DNA from: Liolophura sinensis
Lineage: Eukaryota; Mollusca; Polyplacophora; Chitonida; Chitonidae
Assembly: GCF_032854445.1 (NCBI RefSeq)
Contig: NW_027018284.1
Coordinates: 1-47,059, forward strand
Direction of reading: 5' to 3'
DNA: 47,059 nucleotides
Shown: one piece after another, positions 17,994-32,700 of the stretch
Numbering within the stretch: the first letter of the stretch is position 1
How the letters are laid out: every line of letters starts with the position of its first letter
Notes under the pieces: model-generated
Told to the model about the DNA's origin: nothing
The model's database searches: none
Seen by the model: the letters and a program-made list of their open reading frames with translations, nothing else
Made by a program: the position numbers and the translations under genes

Positions 17994-20353
17994 ATGTAAG
18001 AGGCAGTGGAAAAAGTATAACACTGGCTGTTTATATGTGGGGAAAATGACACCACTCGAAAAGACTTAAAGCTTGGATTGACAGTTGAGAAAAATGTGTC
18101 TATCGAGTAGAAGCGTGGAAAATGTTTAATCTGTGTGAATTCCTGCTGTGTTTTCTTTCTTAAAATAAAAACTGGTGAGTCTAAAACAAAAGACTAATGA
18201 ATGAAACGTATATATCCTCCTCTACACAAAGAAGAAATATAGGCATTGGCAGAGTTTTAGCAGTACACTTTTAGGCATGCTTCAGACAGTTGTTTGCCGA
18301 TTTTGATGATTGCTCCACACGCCATCCTAAGCATCTAATAGTGCTAATATAGTTTTTAAAACCAGCACGTACTAGATACAAAAAAGACAGCATAGACTAA
18401 ATCACGACTACTGTAGCTCCTTCCAGGTAAAATTAGCGGACCTACAGATGTAGTAAATATACAACAACTATCCAAGTATGGGTGGTAAAACTTTTCCTTT
18501 CCTAGCATGTGATAGTGCTAATTGAAGATTTACACCAGCACGTAGCACATACAAGGAAGGGAAGACGCCTGACTGGAAGTGAATTCAAGGCACACAACTG
18601 ATGGTGAGAATACCCTCCCTAGCATCTAATAGTGCTAGTTTTTGCTTTACACCAGCCCATATCAGATCCAAGGTAGGGATTGAAGTCGAATGAAAAATTG
18701 TCGTCAACGATGTTGTGTTTCCTTCCTAGCATCTGATAGTGCTAGTGGGAATGAAAAGACCAGCACGTACCAGATACAAGGAAGGATGTAAGAGGCAGTG
18801 GAAAAAGTATAACACTGGCTGTTTATATGTGGGTAAAATGACACCACTCGAAAAGTCTTTAAGCTTGGATTGACAGTTGAGAAAAATGTGTCTATCGAGT
18901 AGAAGCGTGGAAAATGTTTACTCTGTGTGAATTCCTGCTGTGTTTTCTTTCCTGAAATAATCACTGGTGAGTCTAAAACAAAAGACTAATGAATGAAACG
19001 TATATATCCTCCTCTACACAAAGAAGAAATATAGGCATTGGCAGAGTTTTAGCAGTACACTTTTAGGCATGCTTCAGACAGTTGTTTGTAGATTTTGATG
19101 ATTGTTCCACACGCCATCCTAAGCATCTAATAGTGCTAATATAGTTTTTAAAACCAGCACGTACTAGATACAAAGAAAGACAGCATAGACTAAATCACGA
19201 CTACTGTAGTACCTTCCAGGTAAAATTAGCGGACCTACAGATGTAGTAAATATACGACAACTATCCAAGTATGGGTGGTAGAACTTTTCCTTTCCTAGCA
19301 TGTGATAGTGCTAATTGAAGATTTACACCAGCACGTAGCACATACAAGGAAGGGAAGACGCCTGACTGGAAGTGAATTCAAGGCACACAACTGATGGTAA
19401 GAATACCCTCCCTAGCATCTAATAGTGCTAGTTTTTGCTTTACACCAGCCCATATCAGATCCAAGGAAGGGATTGTAGTCGAATGAAAAATTGTCGTCAA
19501 CGATGTTGTGTTTCCTTCCTAGCATCTAATAGTGCTAGTGGGAATGAAAATACCAGCACGTACTAGATACAAGGAAGGATGTAAGAGTCAGTGGAAAAAG
19601 TATAACACTGGCTGTTTATATGTGGGTAAAATGACACCACTCGAAAAGTCTTTAAGCTTGGATTGACAGTTGAGAAAAATGTGTCTGGCCAGTAGAAGCG
19701 TGGAAAATGTTTACTCTATGTGAACTCCTGCTGTGTTTCTTTTCTTGAAATAATCACTGGTGAGTCCAAAACAAAAGACTAATGAATGAAACGTATATAT
19801 CCTCCTCTACACAAAGAAGAAATATAGCAGATTTAGCAGTACGCTTTTAGGCATGCTTCAGACAGTTGTTTGCCGATTTTGATGATTGCTCCACACGCCA
19901 TTCTAAGCATCTAATAGTGCTAATATAGTGTTTAAAACCAGCACGTACTAGATACAAAGAAAGACAGCATAGAGTAAATCACGACTACTGTAGCTCCTTC
20001 CAGGTAAAATTAGCGGACCTACAGATGTAGTAAATATACAACAACTATCCAAGTATGGGTGGTAAAACTTTTCCTTTCCTAGCATGTGATAGTGCTAATT
20101 GAAGATTTACACCAGCACGTAGCACATACAAGGAAGGGAAGACGCCTGACTGGAAGTGAATTCAAGGCACACAACTGATGGTAAGAATACCCTCCCTAGC
20201 ATCTAATAGTGCTAGGTTTTGCTTTACACCAGCCCATATCAGATTCAAGGAAGGGATTGAAGTCGAATGAAAAATTGCCGTCAACGATGTTGTGTTTCCT
20301 TCCTAGCATCTGATAGTGCTAGTGGGAATGAAAAGACCAGCACGTACTAGATA
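17985..20353 (+). repeat. Higher-order trimer, copy 1 (2369 bp)
   Basis: Units A (792), B (793), C (784). A is marked by GACTTAAAGC and TTTAATCTGTG with AAAATAAAAACTGG. B is marked by GTACCAGATA, CCTGAAATAATC and TTTGTAGATTTTG. C is marked by GAGTCAGTGG, CTGGCCAG and ATAGCAGATTTAGC. Confidence 0.85.
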
Positions 20354-21145
20354 CAAGGAAGGATGTAAGAGGCAGTGGAAAAAGTATAACACTGGCTGTT
20401 TATATGTGGGTAAAATGACACCACTCGAAAAGTCTTTAAGCTTGGATTGACAGTTGAGAAAAATGTGTCTGGCAAGTAGAAGCGTGGAAAATGTTTACTC
20501 TGTGTGAATTCCTGCTGTGTTTCCTTTCTTGAAATTATCACTGGTGAGTCCAAAACAAAAGACTAATGAATGAAACGTATATATCCTCCTCTACACAAAG
20601 AAGAAATATAGGCATTGGCAGAGTTTTAGCAGTACACTTTTAGCCATGCTTCATTCAGTTGTTTGCCGATTTTGATGATTGCTCCACACGCCATCCTAAG
20701 CATCTAATAGTGCTAATATAGTTTTTAAAACCAGCACGTACTAGATACAAAAAAGACAGCATAGACTAAATCACGACTACTGTAGCACCTTCCAGGTGAA
20801 ATTAGCGGACCTATAGATGTAGTAAATATACAACAACTATCCAAGTATGGGTGATAGAACTTTTCCTTTCCTAGCATGTGATAGTGCTAATTGAAGATTT
20901 ACACCAGCACGTAGCACATACAAGGAAGGGAAGACGCCTGACTGGAAGTGAATTCAAGGCACACAACTGATGGTAAGAATACCCTCCCTAGCATCTAATA
21001 GTGCTAGTTTTTGCTTTACACCAGCCCATATCAGATCCAAGGAAGGGATTGAAGTCGAATGAAAAATTGTCGTCAACGATGTTGTGTTTCCTTCCTAGCA
21101 TCTGATAGTGCTAGTGGGAATGAAAAGACCAGCACGTACTAGATA
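20354..21145 (+). repeat. Single satellite unit between trimer copies
   Basis: A 792-bp unit of a different type (CTGGCAAG, GAAATTATCACTGG, TAGCCATGCTTCATTCAG) separating trimer copies 1 and 2. Its markers recur near 30538 and 31331. Confidence 0.75.
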
Positions 21146-23515
21146 CAAGGAAGGATGTAAGAGGCAGTGGAAAAAGTATAACACTGGCTGTTTATATGTG
21201 GGGAAAATGACACCACTCGAAAAGACTTAAAGCTTGGATTGACAGTTGAGAAAAATGTGTCTATCGAGTAGAAGCGTGGAAAATGTTTAATCTGTGTGAA
21301 TTCCTGCTGTGTTTTCTTTCTTAAAATAAAAACTGGTGAGTCTAAAACAAAAGACTAATGAATGAAACGTATATATCCTCCTCTACACAAAGAAGAAATA
21401 TAGGCATTGGCAGAGTTTTAGCAGTACACTTTTAGGCATGCTTCAGACAGTTGTTTGCCGATTTTGATGATTGCTCCACACGCCATCCTAAGCATCTAAT
21501 AGTGCTAATATAGTTTTTAAAACCAGCACGTACTAGATACAAAAAAGACAGCATAGACTAAATCACGACTACTGTAGCTCCTTCCAGGTAAAATTAGCGG
21601 ACCTACAGATGTAGTAAATATACAACAACTATCCAAGTATGGGTGGTAAAACTTTTCCTTTCCTAGCATGTGATAGTGCTAATTGAAGATTTACACCAGC
21701 ACGTAGCACATACAAGGAAGGGAAGACGCCTGACTGGAAGTGAATTCAAGGCACACAACTGATGGTGAGAATACCCTCCCTAGCATCTAATAGTGCTAGT
21801 TTTTGCTTTACACCAGCCCATATCAGATCCAAGGTAGGGATTGAAGTCGAATGAAAAATTGTCGTCAACGATGTTGTGTTTCCTTCCTGGCATCTGATAG
21901 TGCTAGTGGGAATGAAAAGACCAGCACGTACCAGATACAAGGAAGGATGTAAGAGGCAGTGGAAAAAGTATAACACTGGCTGTTTATATGTGGGTAAAAT
22001 GACACCACTCGAAAAGTCTTTAAGCTTGGATTGACAGTTGAGAAAAATGTGTCTATCGAGTAGAAGCGTGGAAAATGTTTACTCTGTGTGAATTCCTGCT
22101 GTGTTTTCTTTCCTGAAATAATCACTGGTGAGTCTAAAACAAAAGACTAATGAATGAAACGTATATATCCTCCTCTACACAAAGAAGAAATATAGGCATT
22201 GGCAGAGTTTTAGCAGTACACTTTTAGGCATGCTTCAGACAGTTGTTTGTAGATTTTGATGATTGTTCCACACGCCATCCTAAGCATCTAATAGTGCTAA
22301 TATAGTTTTTAAAACCAGCACGTACTAGATACAAAGAAAGACAGCATAGACTAAATCACGACTACTGTAGTACCTTCCAGGTAAAATTAGCGGACCTACA
22401 GATGTAGTAAATATACGACAACTATCCAAGTATGGGTGGTAGAACTTTTCCTTTCCTAGCATGTGATAGTGCTAATTGAAGATTTACACCAGCACGTAGC
22501 ACATACAAGGAAGGGAAGACGCCTGACTGGAAGTGAATTCAAGGCACACAACTGATGGTAAGAATACCCTCCCTAGCATCTAATAGTGCTAGTTTTTGCT
22601 TTACACCAGCCCATATCAGATCCAAGGAAGGGATTGTAGTCGAATGAAAAATTGTCGTCAACGATGTTGTGTTTCCTTCCTAGCATCTAATAGTGCTAGT
22701 GGGAATGAAAATACCAGCACGTACTAGATACAAGGAAGGATGTAAGAGTCAGTGGAAAAAGTATAACACTGGCTGTTTATATGTGGGTAAAATGACACCA
22801 CTCGAAAAGTCTTTAAGCTTGGATTGACAGTTGAGAAAAATGTGTCTGGCCAGTAGAAGCGTGGAAAATGTTTACTCTATGTGAACTCCTGCTGTGTTTC
22901 TTTTCTTGAAATAATCACTGGTGAGTCCAAAACAAAAGACTAATGAATGAAACGTATATATCCTCCTCTACACAAAGAAGAAATATAGCAGATTTAGCAG
23001 TACGCTTTTAGGCATGCTTCAGACAGTTGTTTGCCGATTTTGATGATTGCTCCACACGCCATTCTAAGCATCTAATAGTGCTAATATAGTGTTTAAAACC
23101 AGCACGTACTAGATACAAAGAAAGACAGCATAGACTAAATCACGACTACTGTAGCTCCTTCCAGGTAAAATTAGCGGACCTACAGATGTAGTAAATATAC
23201 AACAACTATCCAAGTATGGGTGGTAAAACTTTTCCTTTCCTAGCATGTGATAGTGCTAAATTGAAGATTTACACCAGCACGTAGCACATACAAGGAAGGA
23301 AAGACGCCTGACTGGAAGTGAATTCAAGGCACACAACTGATGGTAAGAACACCCTCCCTAGCATCTAATAGTGCTAGTTTTTGCTTTACACCAGCCCATA
23401 TCAGATCCAAGGAAGGGATTGAAGTCGAATGAAAAATTGTCGTCAACGATGTTGTGTTTCCTTCCTAGCATCTGATAGTGCTAGTGGGAATGAAAAGACC
23501 AGCACGTACTAGTTA
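21146..23515 (+). repeat. Higher-order trimer, copy 2 (2370 bp)
   Basis: Units A, B and C in the same order, carrying the same private variants as 17985-20353. The offset from copy 1 is 3161 bp. Confidence 0.85.
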
Positions 23516-25884
23516 CAAGGAAGGATGTAAGAGGCAGTGGAAAAAGTATAACACTGGCTGTTTATATGTGGGGAAAATGACACCACTCGAAAAGACTTAA
23601 AGCTTGGATTGACAGTTGAGAAAAATGTGTCTATCGAGTAGAAGCGTGGAAAATGTTTAATCTGTGTGAATTCCTGCTGTGTTTTCTTTCTTAAAATAAA
23701 AACTGGTGAGTCTAAAACAAAAGACTAATGAATGAAACGTATATATCCTCCTCTACACAAAGAAGAAATATAGGCATTGGCAGAGTTTTAGCAGTACACT
23801 TTTAGGCATGCTTCAGACAGTTGTTTGCCGATTTTGATGATTGCTCCACACGCCATCCTAAGCATCTAATAGTGCTAATATAGTTTTTAAAACCAGCACG
23901 TACTAGATACAAAAAAGACAGCATAGACTAAATCACGACTACTGTAGCTCCTTCCAGGTAAAATTAGCGGACCTACAGATGTAGTAAATATAAAGCAACT
24001 ATCCAAGTATGGGTGGTAAAACTTTTCCTTTCCTAGCATGTGATAGTGCTAATTGAAGATTTACACCAGCACGTAGCACATACAAGGAAGGGAAGACGCC
24101 TGACTGGAAGTGAATTCAAGGCACACAACTGATGGTGAGAATACCCTCCCTAGCATCTAATAGTGCTAGTTTTTGCTTTACACCAGCCCATATCAGATCC
24201 AAGGAAGGGATTGAAGTCGAATGAAAAATTGTCGTCAACGATGTTGTGTTTCCTTCCTAGCATCTGATAGTGCTAGTGGGACTGAAAAGACCAGCACGTA
24301 CTAGATACAAGGAAGGATGTAAGAGGCAGTGGAAAAAGTATAACACTGGCTGTTTATATGTGGGTAAAATGACACCACTCGAAAAGTCTTTAAGCTTGGA
24401 TTGACAGTTGAGAAAAATGTGTCTATCGAGTAGAAGCGTGGAAAATGTTTACTCTGTGTGAATTCCTGCTGTGTTTTCTTTCCTGAAATAATCACTGGTG
24501 AGTCTAAAACAAAAGACTAATGAATGAAACGTATATATCCTCCTCTACACAAAGAAGAAATATAGGCATTGGCAGAGTTTTAGCAGTACACTTTTAGGCA
24601 TGCTTCAGACAGTTGTTTGTAGATTTTGATGATTGTTCCACACGCCATCCTAAGCATCTAATAGTGCTAATATAGTTTTTAAAACCAGCACGTACTAGAT
24701 ACAAAGAAAGACAGCATAGACTAAATCACGACTACTGTAGTACCTTCCAGGTAAAATTAGCGGACCTACAGATGTAGTAAATATACGACAACTATCCACG
24801 TATGGGTGGTAGAACTTTTCCTTTCCTAGCATGTGATAGTGCTAATTGAAGATTTACACCAGCACGTAGCACATACAAGGAAGGGAAGACGCCTGACTGG
24901 AAGTGAATTCAAGGCACACAACTGATGGTAAGAATACCCTCCCTAGCATCTAATAGTGCTAGTTTTTGCTTTACACCAGCCCATATCAGATCCAAGGAAG
25001 GGATTGTAGTCGAATGAAAAATTGTCGTCAACGATGTTGTGTTTCCTTCCTAGCATCTAATAGTGCTAGTGGGAATGAAAATACCAGCACGTACTAGATA
25101 CAAGGAAGGATGTAAGAGTCAGTGGAAAAAGTATAACACTGGCTGTTTATATGTGGGTAAAATGACACCACTCGAAAAGTCTTTAAGCTTGGATTGACAG
25201 TTGAGAAAAATGTGTCTGGCCAGTAGAAGCGTGGAAAATGTTTACTCTATGTGAACTCCTGCTGTGTTTCTTTTCTTGAAATAATCACTGGTGAGTCCAA
25301 AACAAAAGACTAATGAATGAAACGTATATATCCTCCTCTACACAAAGAAGAAATATAGCAGATTTAGCAGTACGCTTTTAGGCATGCTTCAGACAGTTGT
25401 TTGCCGATTTTGATGATTGCTCCACACGCCATTCTAAGCATCTAATAGTGCTAATATAGTGTTTAAAACCAGCACGTACTAGATACAAAGAAAGACAGCA
25501 TAGACTAAATCACGACTACTGTAGCTCCTTCCAGGTAAAATTAGCGGACCTACAGATGTAGTAAATATACAACAACTATCCAAGTATGGGTGGTAAAACT
25601 TTTCCTTTCCTAGCATGTGATAGTGCTAATTGAAGATTTACACCAGCACGTAGCACATACAAGGAAGGAAAGACGCCTGACTGGAAGTGAATTCAAGGCA
25701 CACAACTGATGGTAAGAATACCCTCCCTAGCATCTAATAGTGCTAGTTTTTGCTTTACACCAGCCCATATCAGATCCAAGGAAGGGATTGAAGTCGAATG
25801 AAAAATTGTCGTCAACGATGTTGTGTTTCCTTCCTAGCATCTGATAGTGCTAGTGGGAATGAAAAGACCAGCACGTACTAGTTA
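23516..25884 (+). repeat. Higher-order trimer, copy 3 (2369 bp)
   Basis: Units A, B and C again, directly following copy 2. It has a few own changes, such as TATAAAGCAAC near 23990 for TATACAACAAC, and GTACTAGATA instead of GTACCAGATA at the start of B. Confidence 0.85.
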
Positions 25885-26677
25885 CAAGGAAGGATGTAAG
25901 AGGCAGTGGAAAAAGTATAACACTGGCTGTTTATATGTGGGGAAAATGACACCACTCGAAAAGTCATTAAGCTTGGATTGACAGTTGTGAAAAATGTGTA
26001 TGTCGAGTAGAAGCGTGGAAAATGTTTACTCTGTGTGAATTCCTGCTGTGTTTTCTTTCTTGAAATAATCACTGGTGAGTCTAAAACAAAAGACTAATGA
26101 ATGAAACGTATATATCCTCCTCTACACAAAGAAGAAATATAGGCATTGGCAGAGTTTTAGCAGGACACTTTTAGGCATGCTTCAGACAGTTGTTTGCCGA
26201 TTTTGATGATTGCTCCACACGCCATCCTAAGCATCTAATAGTGCTAATATAGTTTTTAAAACCAGCACGTACTAGATACAAAGAAAGACAGCATAGACTA
26301 AATCACGACTACTGTAGTACCTTCCAGGTAAAATTAGCGGACCTACAGATGTAGTAAATATACAACAACTATCCAAGTATGGGTTGTAAAACTTTTCCTT
26401 TCCTAGCATGTGATAGTGCTAATTGAAGATTTACACCAGCACGTAGCACATACAAGGAAGGGAAGACGCCTGACTGGAAGTGAATTCAAGGAACACAACT
26501 GATGGTAAGAATACCCTCCCTAGCATCTAATAGTGCTAGATTTTGCTTTACACCAGCCCATATCAGATCCAAGGAAGGGATTGAAGTCGAATGAAAAATT
26601 GTGGTCAACGATGCTGTGTTTCCTTCCTAGCATCTGATAGTGCTAGTGGGAATGAAAAGACCAGCACGTACTAGATA

Positions 26678-27819
26678 CAAGGAAGGATGTAAGAGGCAGT
26701 GGAAAAAGTATAACACTGGCTGTTTATATGTGGGTAAAATGACACCACTCGAAAAGTCTTAAAGCTTGGATTGGCAGTTGAGAAAAATGTGTCTATCGAG
26801 TAGAAGCGTGGAAAATGTTTACTCTGTGTGAATTCCTGCTGTGTTTTCTTTCTTGAAATAATCACTGGTGAGTCTAAAACAAAAGACTAATGAATGAAAC
26901 GTATATATCCTCCTCTACACAAAGAAGAAATATAGGCATTGGCAGAGTTTTAGCAGTACACTTTTAGGCATGCTTTAGACAGTTGTTTGCCGATTTTGAT
27001 GATTGCTCCACACGCCATCCTAAGCATCTAATAGTGCTAACATAGTTTTTAAAACCAGCACGTACTAGATACAAAGAAAGACAGCATAGACTAAATCACG
27101 ACTACTCTTAAAGCTTGGATTGACAGTTGAGAAAAATGTGTCTGGCAAGTAGAAGCGTGGAAAATGTTTACTCTATGTGAACTCCTGCTGTGTTTTCTTT
27201 CTTGAAATAATCACTGGTGAGTCCAAAACAAAAGACTAATGAATGTAACGTATATATCCTCCTCTACACAAAGAAGAAATATAGGCATTGGCAGACTTTT
27301 AGCAGTACACTTTTAGGCATGCTTCAGACAGTTGTTTGCCGATTTTGATGATTGCTCCACACGCCATCCTAAGCATCTAATAGTGCTAATATAGTTTTTA
27401 AAACCAGCACGTACTAGATACAAAGAAAGACAGCATAGACTAAATCACGACTACTGTAGCTCCTTCCAGGTAAAATTAGCGGACCTACAGATGTAGTAAA
27501 TATACAACAACTATCCAAGTATGAGTGGTAGAACTTTTCCTTTCCTAGCATGTGATAGTGCTAATTGAAGATTTACACCAGCACGTAGCACATACAAGGA
27601 AGGGAAGACGCCTGACTGGAAGTGAATTCCAGGCACACAATTGATGGTAAGAATACCCTCCCTAGCATCTAATAGTGCTAGTTTTTGCTTTACACCAGCC
27701 CATATCAGATCCAAGGAAGGGATTGAAGTCGAATGAAAAATTGTCGTCAACGATGTTGTGTTTCCTTCCTAGCATCTGATAGTGCTAGTGGGAATGAAAA
27801 GACCAGCACGTACTAGATA
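26678..27819 (+). repeat. Compound 1142-bp unit, copy 1
   Basis: A first unit runs only as far as AATCACGACTACT, then jumps at about 27108 to CTTAAAGCTTGGATTG of a second unit. About 444 bp, including H2, H3 and H1 of the first unit, are missing. Confidence 0.88.
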
Positions 27820-28612
27820 CAAGGAAGGATGTAAGAGGTAGTGGAAAAAGTATAACACTGGCTGTTCATATGTGGGGAAAATGACACCACTCGAAAAGTC
27901 TTAAAGCTTGGATTGACAGTTGAGAAAAATGTGTCTATCGAGTAGAAGCGTGGAAAATGTTTACTCTGTGTGAATTCCTGCTGAGTTTCTTTTCTTGAAA
28001 TAATCACTGGTGAGTCTAAAACAAAAGACTAATGAATGAAACGTATATATCCTCCTCTACACAAAGAAGAAATATAGGCATTGGCAGAGTTTTAGCAGTA
28101 CACTTTTAGGCATGCTTCAGACAGTTGTTTGCCGATTTTGATGATTGCTCCACACGCCATCCTAAGCATCTAATAGTGCTAATATAGTTTTTAAAACCAG
28201 CACGTACTAGATACAAAGAAAGACAGCATAGACTAAATCACGACTACTGTAGCTCCTTCCAGGTAAAATTAGCGGACCTACAGATGTAGTAAATATACAA
28301 CAACTATCCAAGTATGGGTGGTAGAACTTTTCCTTTCCTAGCATGTGATAGTGCTAATTGAAGATTTACACCAGCACGTAGCACATACAAGGAAGGGAAG
28401 ACGCCTGACTGGAAGTGAATTCCAGGCACACAATTGATGGTAAGATTACACTCCCTAGCATCTAATAGTGCTAGTTTTTGCTTTACACCAGCCCATATCA
28501 GATCCAAGGAAGGGATTGAAGTCGAATGAAAAATTGTCGTCAACGATGTTGTGTTTCCTTCCTAGCATCTGATAGTGCTAGTGGGAATGAAAAGACCAGC
28601 ACGTACTAGATA

Positions 28613-29754
28613 CAAGGAAGGATGTAAGAGGCAGTGGAAAAAGTATAACACTGGCTGTTTATATGTGGGTAAAATGACACCACTCGAAAAGTCTTAAAGC
28701 TTGGATTGGCAGTTGAGAAAAATGTGTCTATCGAGTAGAAGCGTGGAAAATGTTTACTCTGTGTGAATTCCTGCTGTGTTTTCTTTCTTGAAATAATCAC
28801 TGGTGAGTCTAAAACAAAAGACTAATGAATGAAACGTATATATCCTCCTCTACACAAAGAAGAAATATAGGCATTGGCAGAGTTTTAGCAGTACACTTTT
28901 AGGCATGCTTTAGACAGTTGTTTGCCGATTTTGATGATTGCTCCACACGCCATCCTAAGCATCTAATAGTGCTAACATAGTTTTTAAAACCAGCACGTAC
29001 TAGATACAAAGAAAGACAGCATAGACTAAATCACGACTACTCTTAAAGCTTGGATTGACAGTTGAGAAAAATGTGTCTGGCAAGTAGAAGCGTGGAAAAT
29101 GTTTACTCTATGTGAACTCCTGCTGTGTTTTCTTTCTTGAAATAATCACTGGTGAGTCTAAAACAAAAGACTAATGAATGAAACGTATATATCCTCCTCT
29201 ACACAAAGAAGAAATATAGGCATTGGCAGAGTTTTAGCAGTACACTTTTAGGCATGCTTCAGACAGTTGTTTGCCGATTTTGATGATTGCTCCACACGCC
29301 ATCCTAAGCATCTAATAGTGCTAATATAGTTTTTAAAACCAGCACGTACTAGATACAAAGAAAGACAGCATAGACTAAATCACGACTACTGTAGCTCCTT
29401 CCAGGTAAAATTAGCGGACCTACAGATGTAGTAAATATACAACAACTATCCAAGTATGGGTGGTAGAACTTTTCCTTTCCTAGCATGTGATAGTGCTAAT
29501 TGAAGATTTACACCAGCACGTAGCACATACAAGGAAGGGAAGACGCCTGACTGGAAGTGAATTCCAGGCACACAACTGATGGTAAGAACACCCTCCGTAG
29601 CATCTAATAGTGCTAGTTTTTGCTTTACACCAGCCCAAATCAGATCCAAGGAAGGGATTGAAGTCGAATGAAAAATTGTCGTCAACGATGTTGTGTTTCC
29701 TTCCTAGCATCTGATAGTGCTAGTGGGAATGAAAAGACCAGCACGTACTAGATA
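28613..29754 (+). repeat. Compound 1142-bp unit, copy 2
   Basis: Same junction, ACGACTACTCTTAAAGCTTG near 29041. The part before the junction is almost identical to the unit at 26678 (offset 1935 bp). Confidence 0.88.
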
Positions 29755-32700
29755 CAAGGAAGGATGTAAGAGGCAGTGGAAAAAGTATAACACTGGCTGT
29801 TTATATGTGGGTAAAATGACACCACTCGAAAAGTCTTAAAGCTTGGATTGACAGTTGAGAAAAATGTGTCTATCGAGTAGAAGCGTGGAAAATGTTTACT
29901 CTGTGTGAATTCCTGCTATGTTTCCTTTCTTGAAATAATCACTGGTGAGTCCAAAACAAAAGACTAATGAATGAAACGTATATATCCTCCTCTACACAAA
30001 GAAGAAATATAGCAGTTTTAGCAGTACACTTTTAGGCATGCTTATTTCAGTTGTTTGCCGATTTTGATGATTGTTCCACACGCCATCCTAAGCATCTAAT
30101 AGTGCTAATATAGTTTTTAAAACCAGCACGTACTAGATACAAAGAAAGACAGCATAGACTAAATCACGACTACTGTAGCTCCTTCCAGGTAAAATTAGCG
30201 GACCTATACATGTAGTAAATATATAACAACTATCCAAGTAAGGGTGGTAGAACTTTTCCTTTCCTAGTATGCGATAGTGCTAATTGAAGATTTACACCAG
30301 CACGTAGCACATACAAGGAAGGGAAGACGCCTGACTGAAAGTGAATTCCAGGCACACAACTGAGGGTAAGAACACCCTCCCTAGCATCTAATACTGCTAG
30401 TTTTTGCTTTACACCAGCCCAAATCAGATCCAAGGAAGGGATTGAAGTCGAATGAAAAATTGTCGTCAACGATGTTGTGTTTCCTTCCTAGCATCTGATA
30501 GTGCTAGTGGGAAGAAAAGACCAGCACGTACTAGATACAAGGAAGGATGTAAGAGGCAGTGGAAAAAGTATAACACTGGGTGTTTATATGTGGATAAAAT
30601 GACACCACTCGAAATGTCTTTAAGCTTGGATTGACAGTTGAGAAAAATGTGTCTGGCAAGTAGAAGCGTGGAAAATGTTTACTCTATGTGAACTCCTGCT
30701 GTGTTTCTTTTCTTAAAATTATCACTGGTGAGTCCAAAACAAAAGACTAATGAATGAAACGTATATATCCTCCTCTACACAAAGAAGAAATATAGGCATT
30801 GGCAGAGTTTTAGCAGTACACTTTTAGCCATGCTTCATTCAGTTGTTTGCCGATTTTGATGATTGCTCCACACGCCATCCTAAGCATCTAATAGTGCTAA
30901 TATAGTTTTTAAAACCAGTATGTACTAAATACAAAGAAAGACAGCATAGGCTAAATCACGACTACTGTAGCTCCTTCCAGGTCAAATTAGCGGACCTATA
31001 CATGTAGTAAATATACGACAACTATCCAAGTATGGGTGGTAGAACTTTTCCTTTCCTAGCATGTGATAGTGCTAATTGAAGATTTACACCAGCACGTAGC
31101 ACATACAAGGAAGGGAAGACGCCTGACTGGAAGTGAATTCCAGGCACACAACTGATGGTGAGAATACCCTCCCTAGCATCTAATAGTGCTAGTTTTTGCT
31201 TTACACCAGCCCATATTAGATCTAAGGAAGGGATTGAAGTCGAATGAAAAATTGTCGTCAACGATGTTGTGTTTCCTTCCTAGCATCTGATAGTGCTAGT
31301 GGGAATGAAAAGACCAGCACGTACCAGATACAAGGAAGGATGTAAGAGGCAGTGGAAAAAGTATAACACTGGCTGTTTATATGTGGGTAAAATGACACCA
31401 CTCGAAAAGTCTTAAAGCTTGGATTGACAGTTGAGAAAAATGTGTCTGGCAAGTAGAAGCGTGGAAAATGTTTACTCTGTGTGAATTCCTGCTGTGTTTC
31501 CTTTCCTGAAATAATCACTGGTGAGTCTAAAACAAGAGACTAATGAATGAAACGTATATATCCTCCTCTACACAAAGAAGAAATATAGGCATTGGCAGAG
31601 TTTTAGCAGTACACTTTTAGCTATGCTTCATTCAGTTTTTTGCCGATTTTGATGATTGCTCCACACGCCATCCTAAGCATCTAATAGTGCTAATATAGTT
31701 TTTAAAACCAGCACGTACTAGATACAAAGAAAAACAGCATAGACTAAATCACGACTACTGTAGCTCCTTCCAGGTCAAATTAGCGGACCTATACATGTAG
31801 TAAATATACGACAACTATCCAAGTATGGGTGGTAGAACTTTTCCTTTCCTAGCATGTGATAGTGCTAATTGAAGATTTACACCAGCACGTAGCACATACA
31901 AGAAAGGGAAGACGCCTGACTAGAAGTGAATTCCAGGCACACAACTGATGGTAAGAATACCCTCCCTAGCATCTAATATTGCTAGTTTTACACCAGCCCA
32001 TATCAGATCCAAGGAAGGGATTGAAGTCGAATGAAAAATTGTCGTCAACGATGTTGTGTTTCCTTTCTAGCATCTGATAGTGCTAGTGGGAATGAAAAGA
32101 CCAGCACGTACTAGATACAAGGAAGGATGTAAGAGGCAGTGGAAAAAGTATAACACTGGCTGTTTATATGTGGGCAAAATGACACCACTCGAAAAATCTT
32201 AAAGCTTGGATTGACAGTTGAGAAAAATGTGTCTATCGAGTAGAAGCGTGGAAAATGTTTACTCTGTGTGAATTCCTGCTGTGTTTTCTTTCTTGAAATA
32301 ATCACTGGTAAGTCTAAAACAAAAGACTAATGAATGAAACGTATATATCCTCCTCTACACAAAGAAGAAATATAGGCATTGGCAGAGTTTTAGCAGTACA
32401 CTTTTAGGCATGCTTCAGACAGTTGTTTGCCGATTTTGATGATTGCTCCACACGCCATCCTAAGCATCTAATAGTGCTAATATAGTTTTTAAAACCAGCA
32501 CGTACTAGATACAAAGAAAGACAGCATAGACTAAATCACGACTACTGTAGCTCCTACCATTTAAAATTGGCGGACCTACAGATGTAGTAAATATACAACA
32601 ACTATCCAAGTATGGGTTGTAGAACTTTTCCTTTCCTAGCATGTGATAGTGCTAATTGAAGATTTACACCAGCACGTAGCACATACAAGGAAGGGAAGAC

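Noticed and set aside
18411-18447. Extra stem CTGTAG...CTACAG between H4 and H2
   Set aside because: About a quarter of units have CTATAC on the 3' side while CTGTAG stays unchanged, so the pairing is not conserved.
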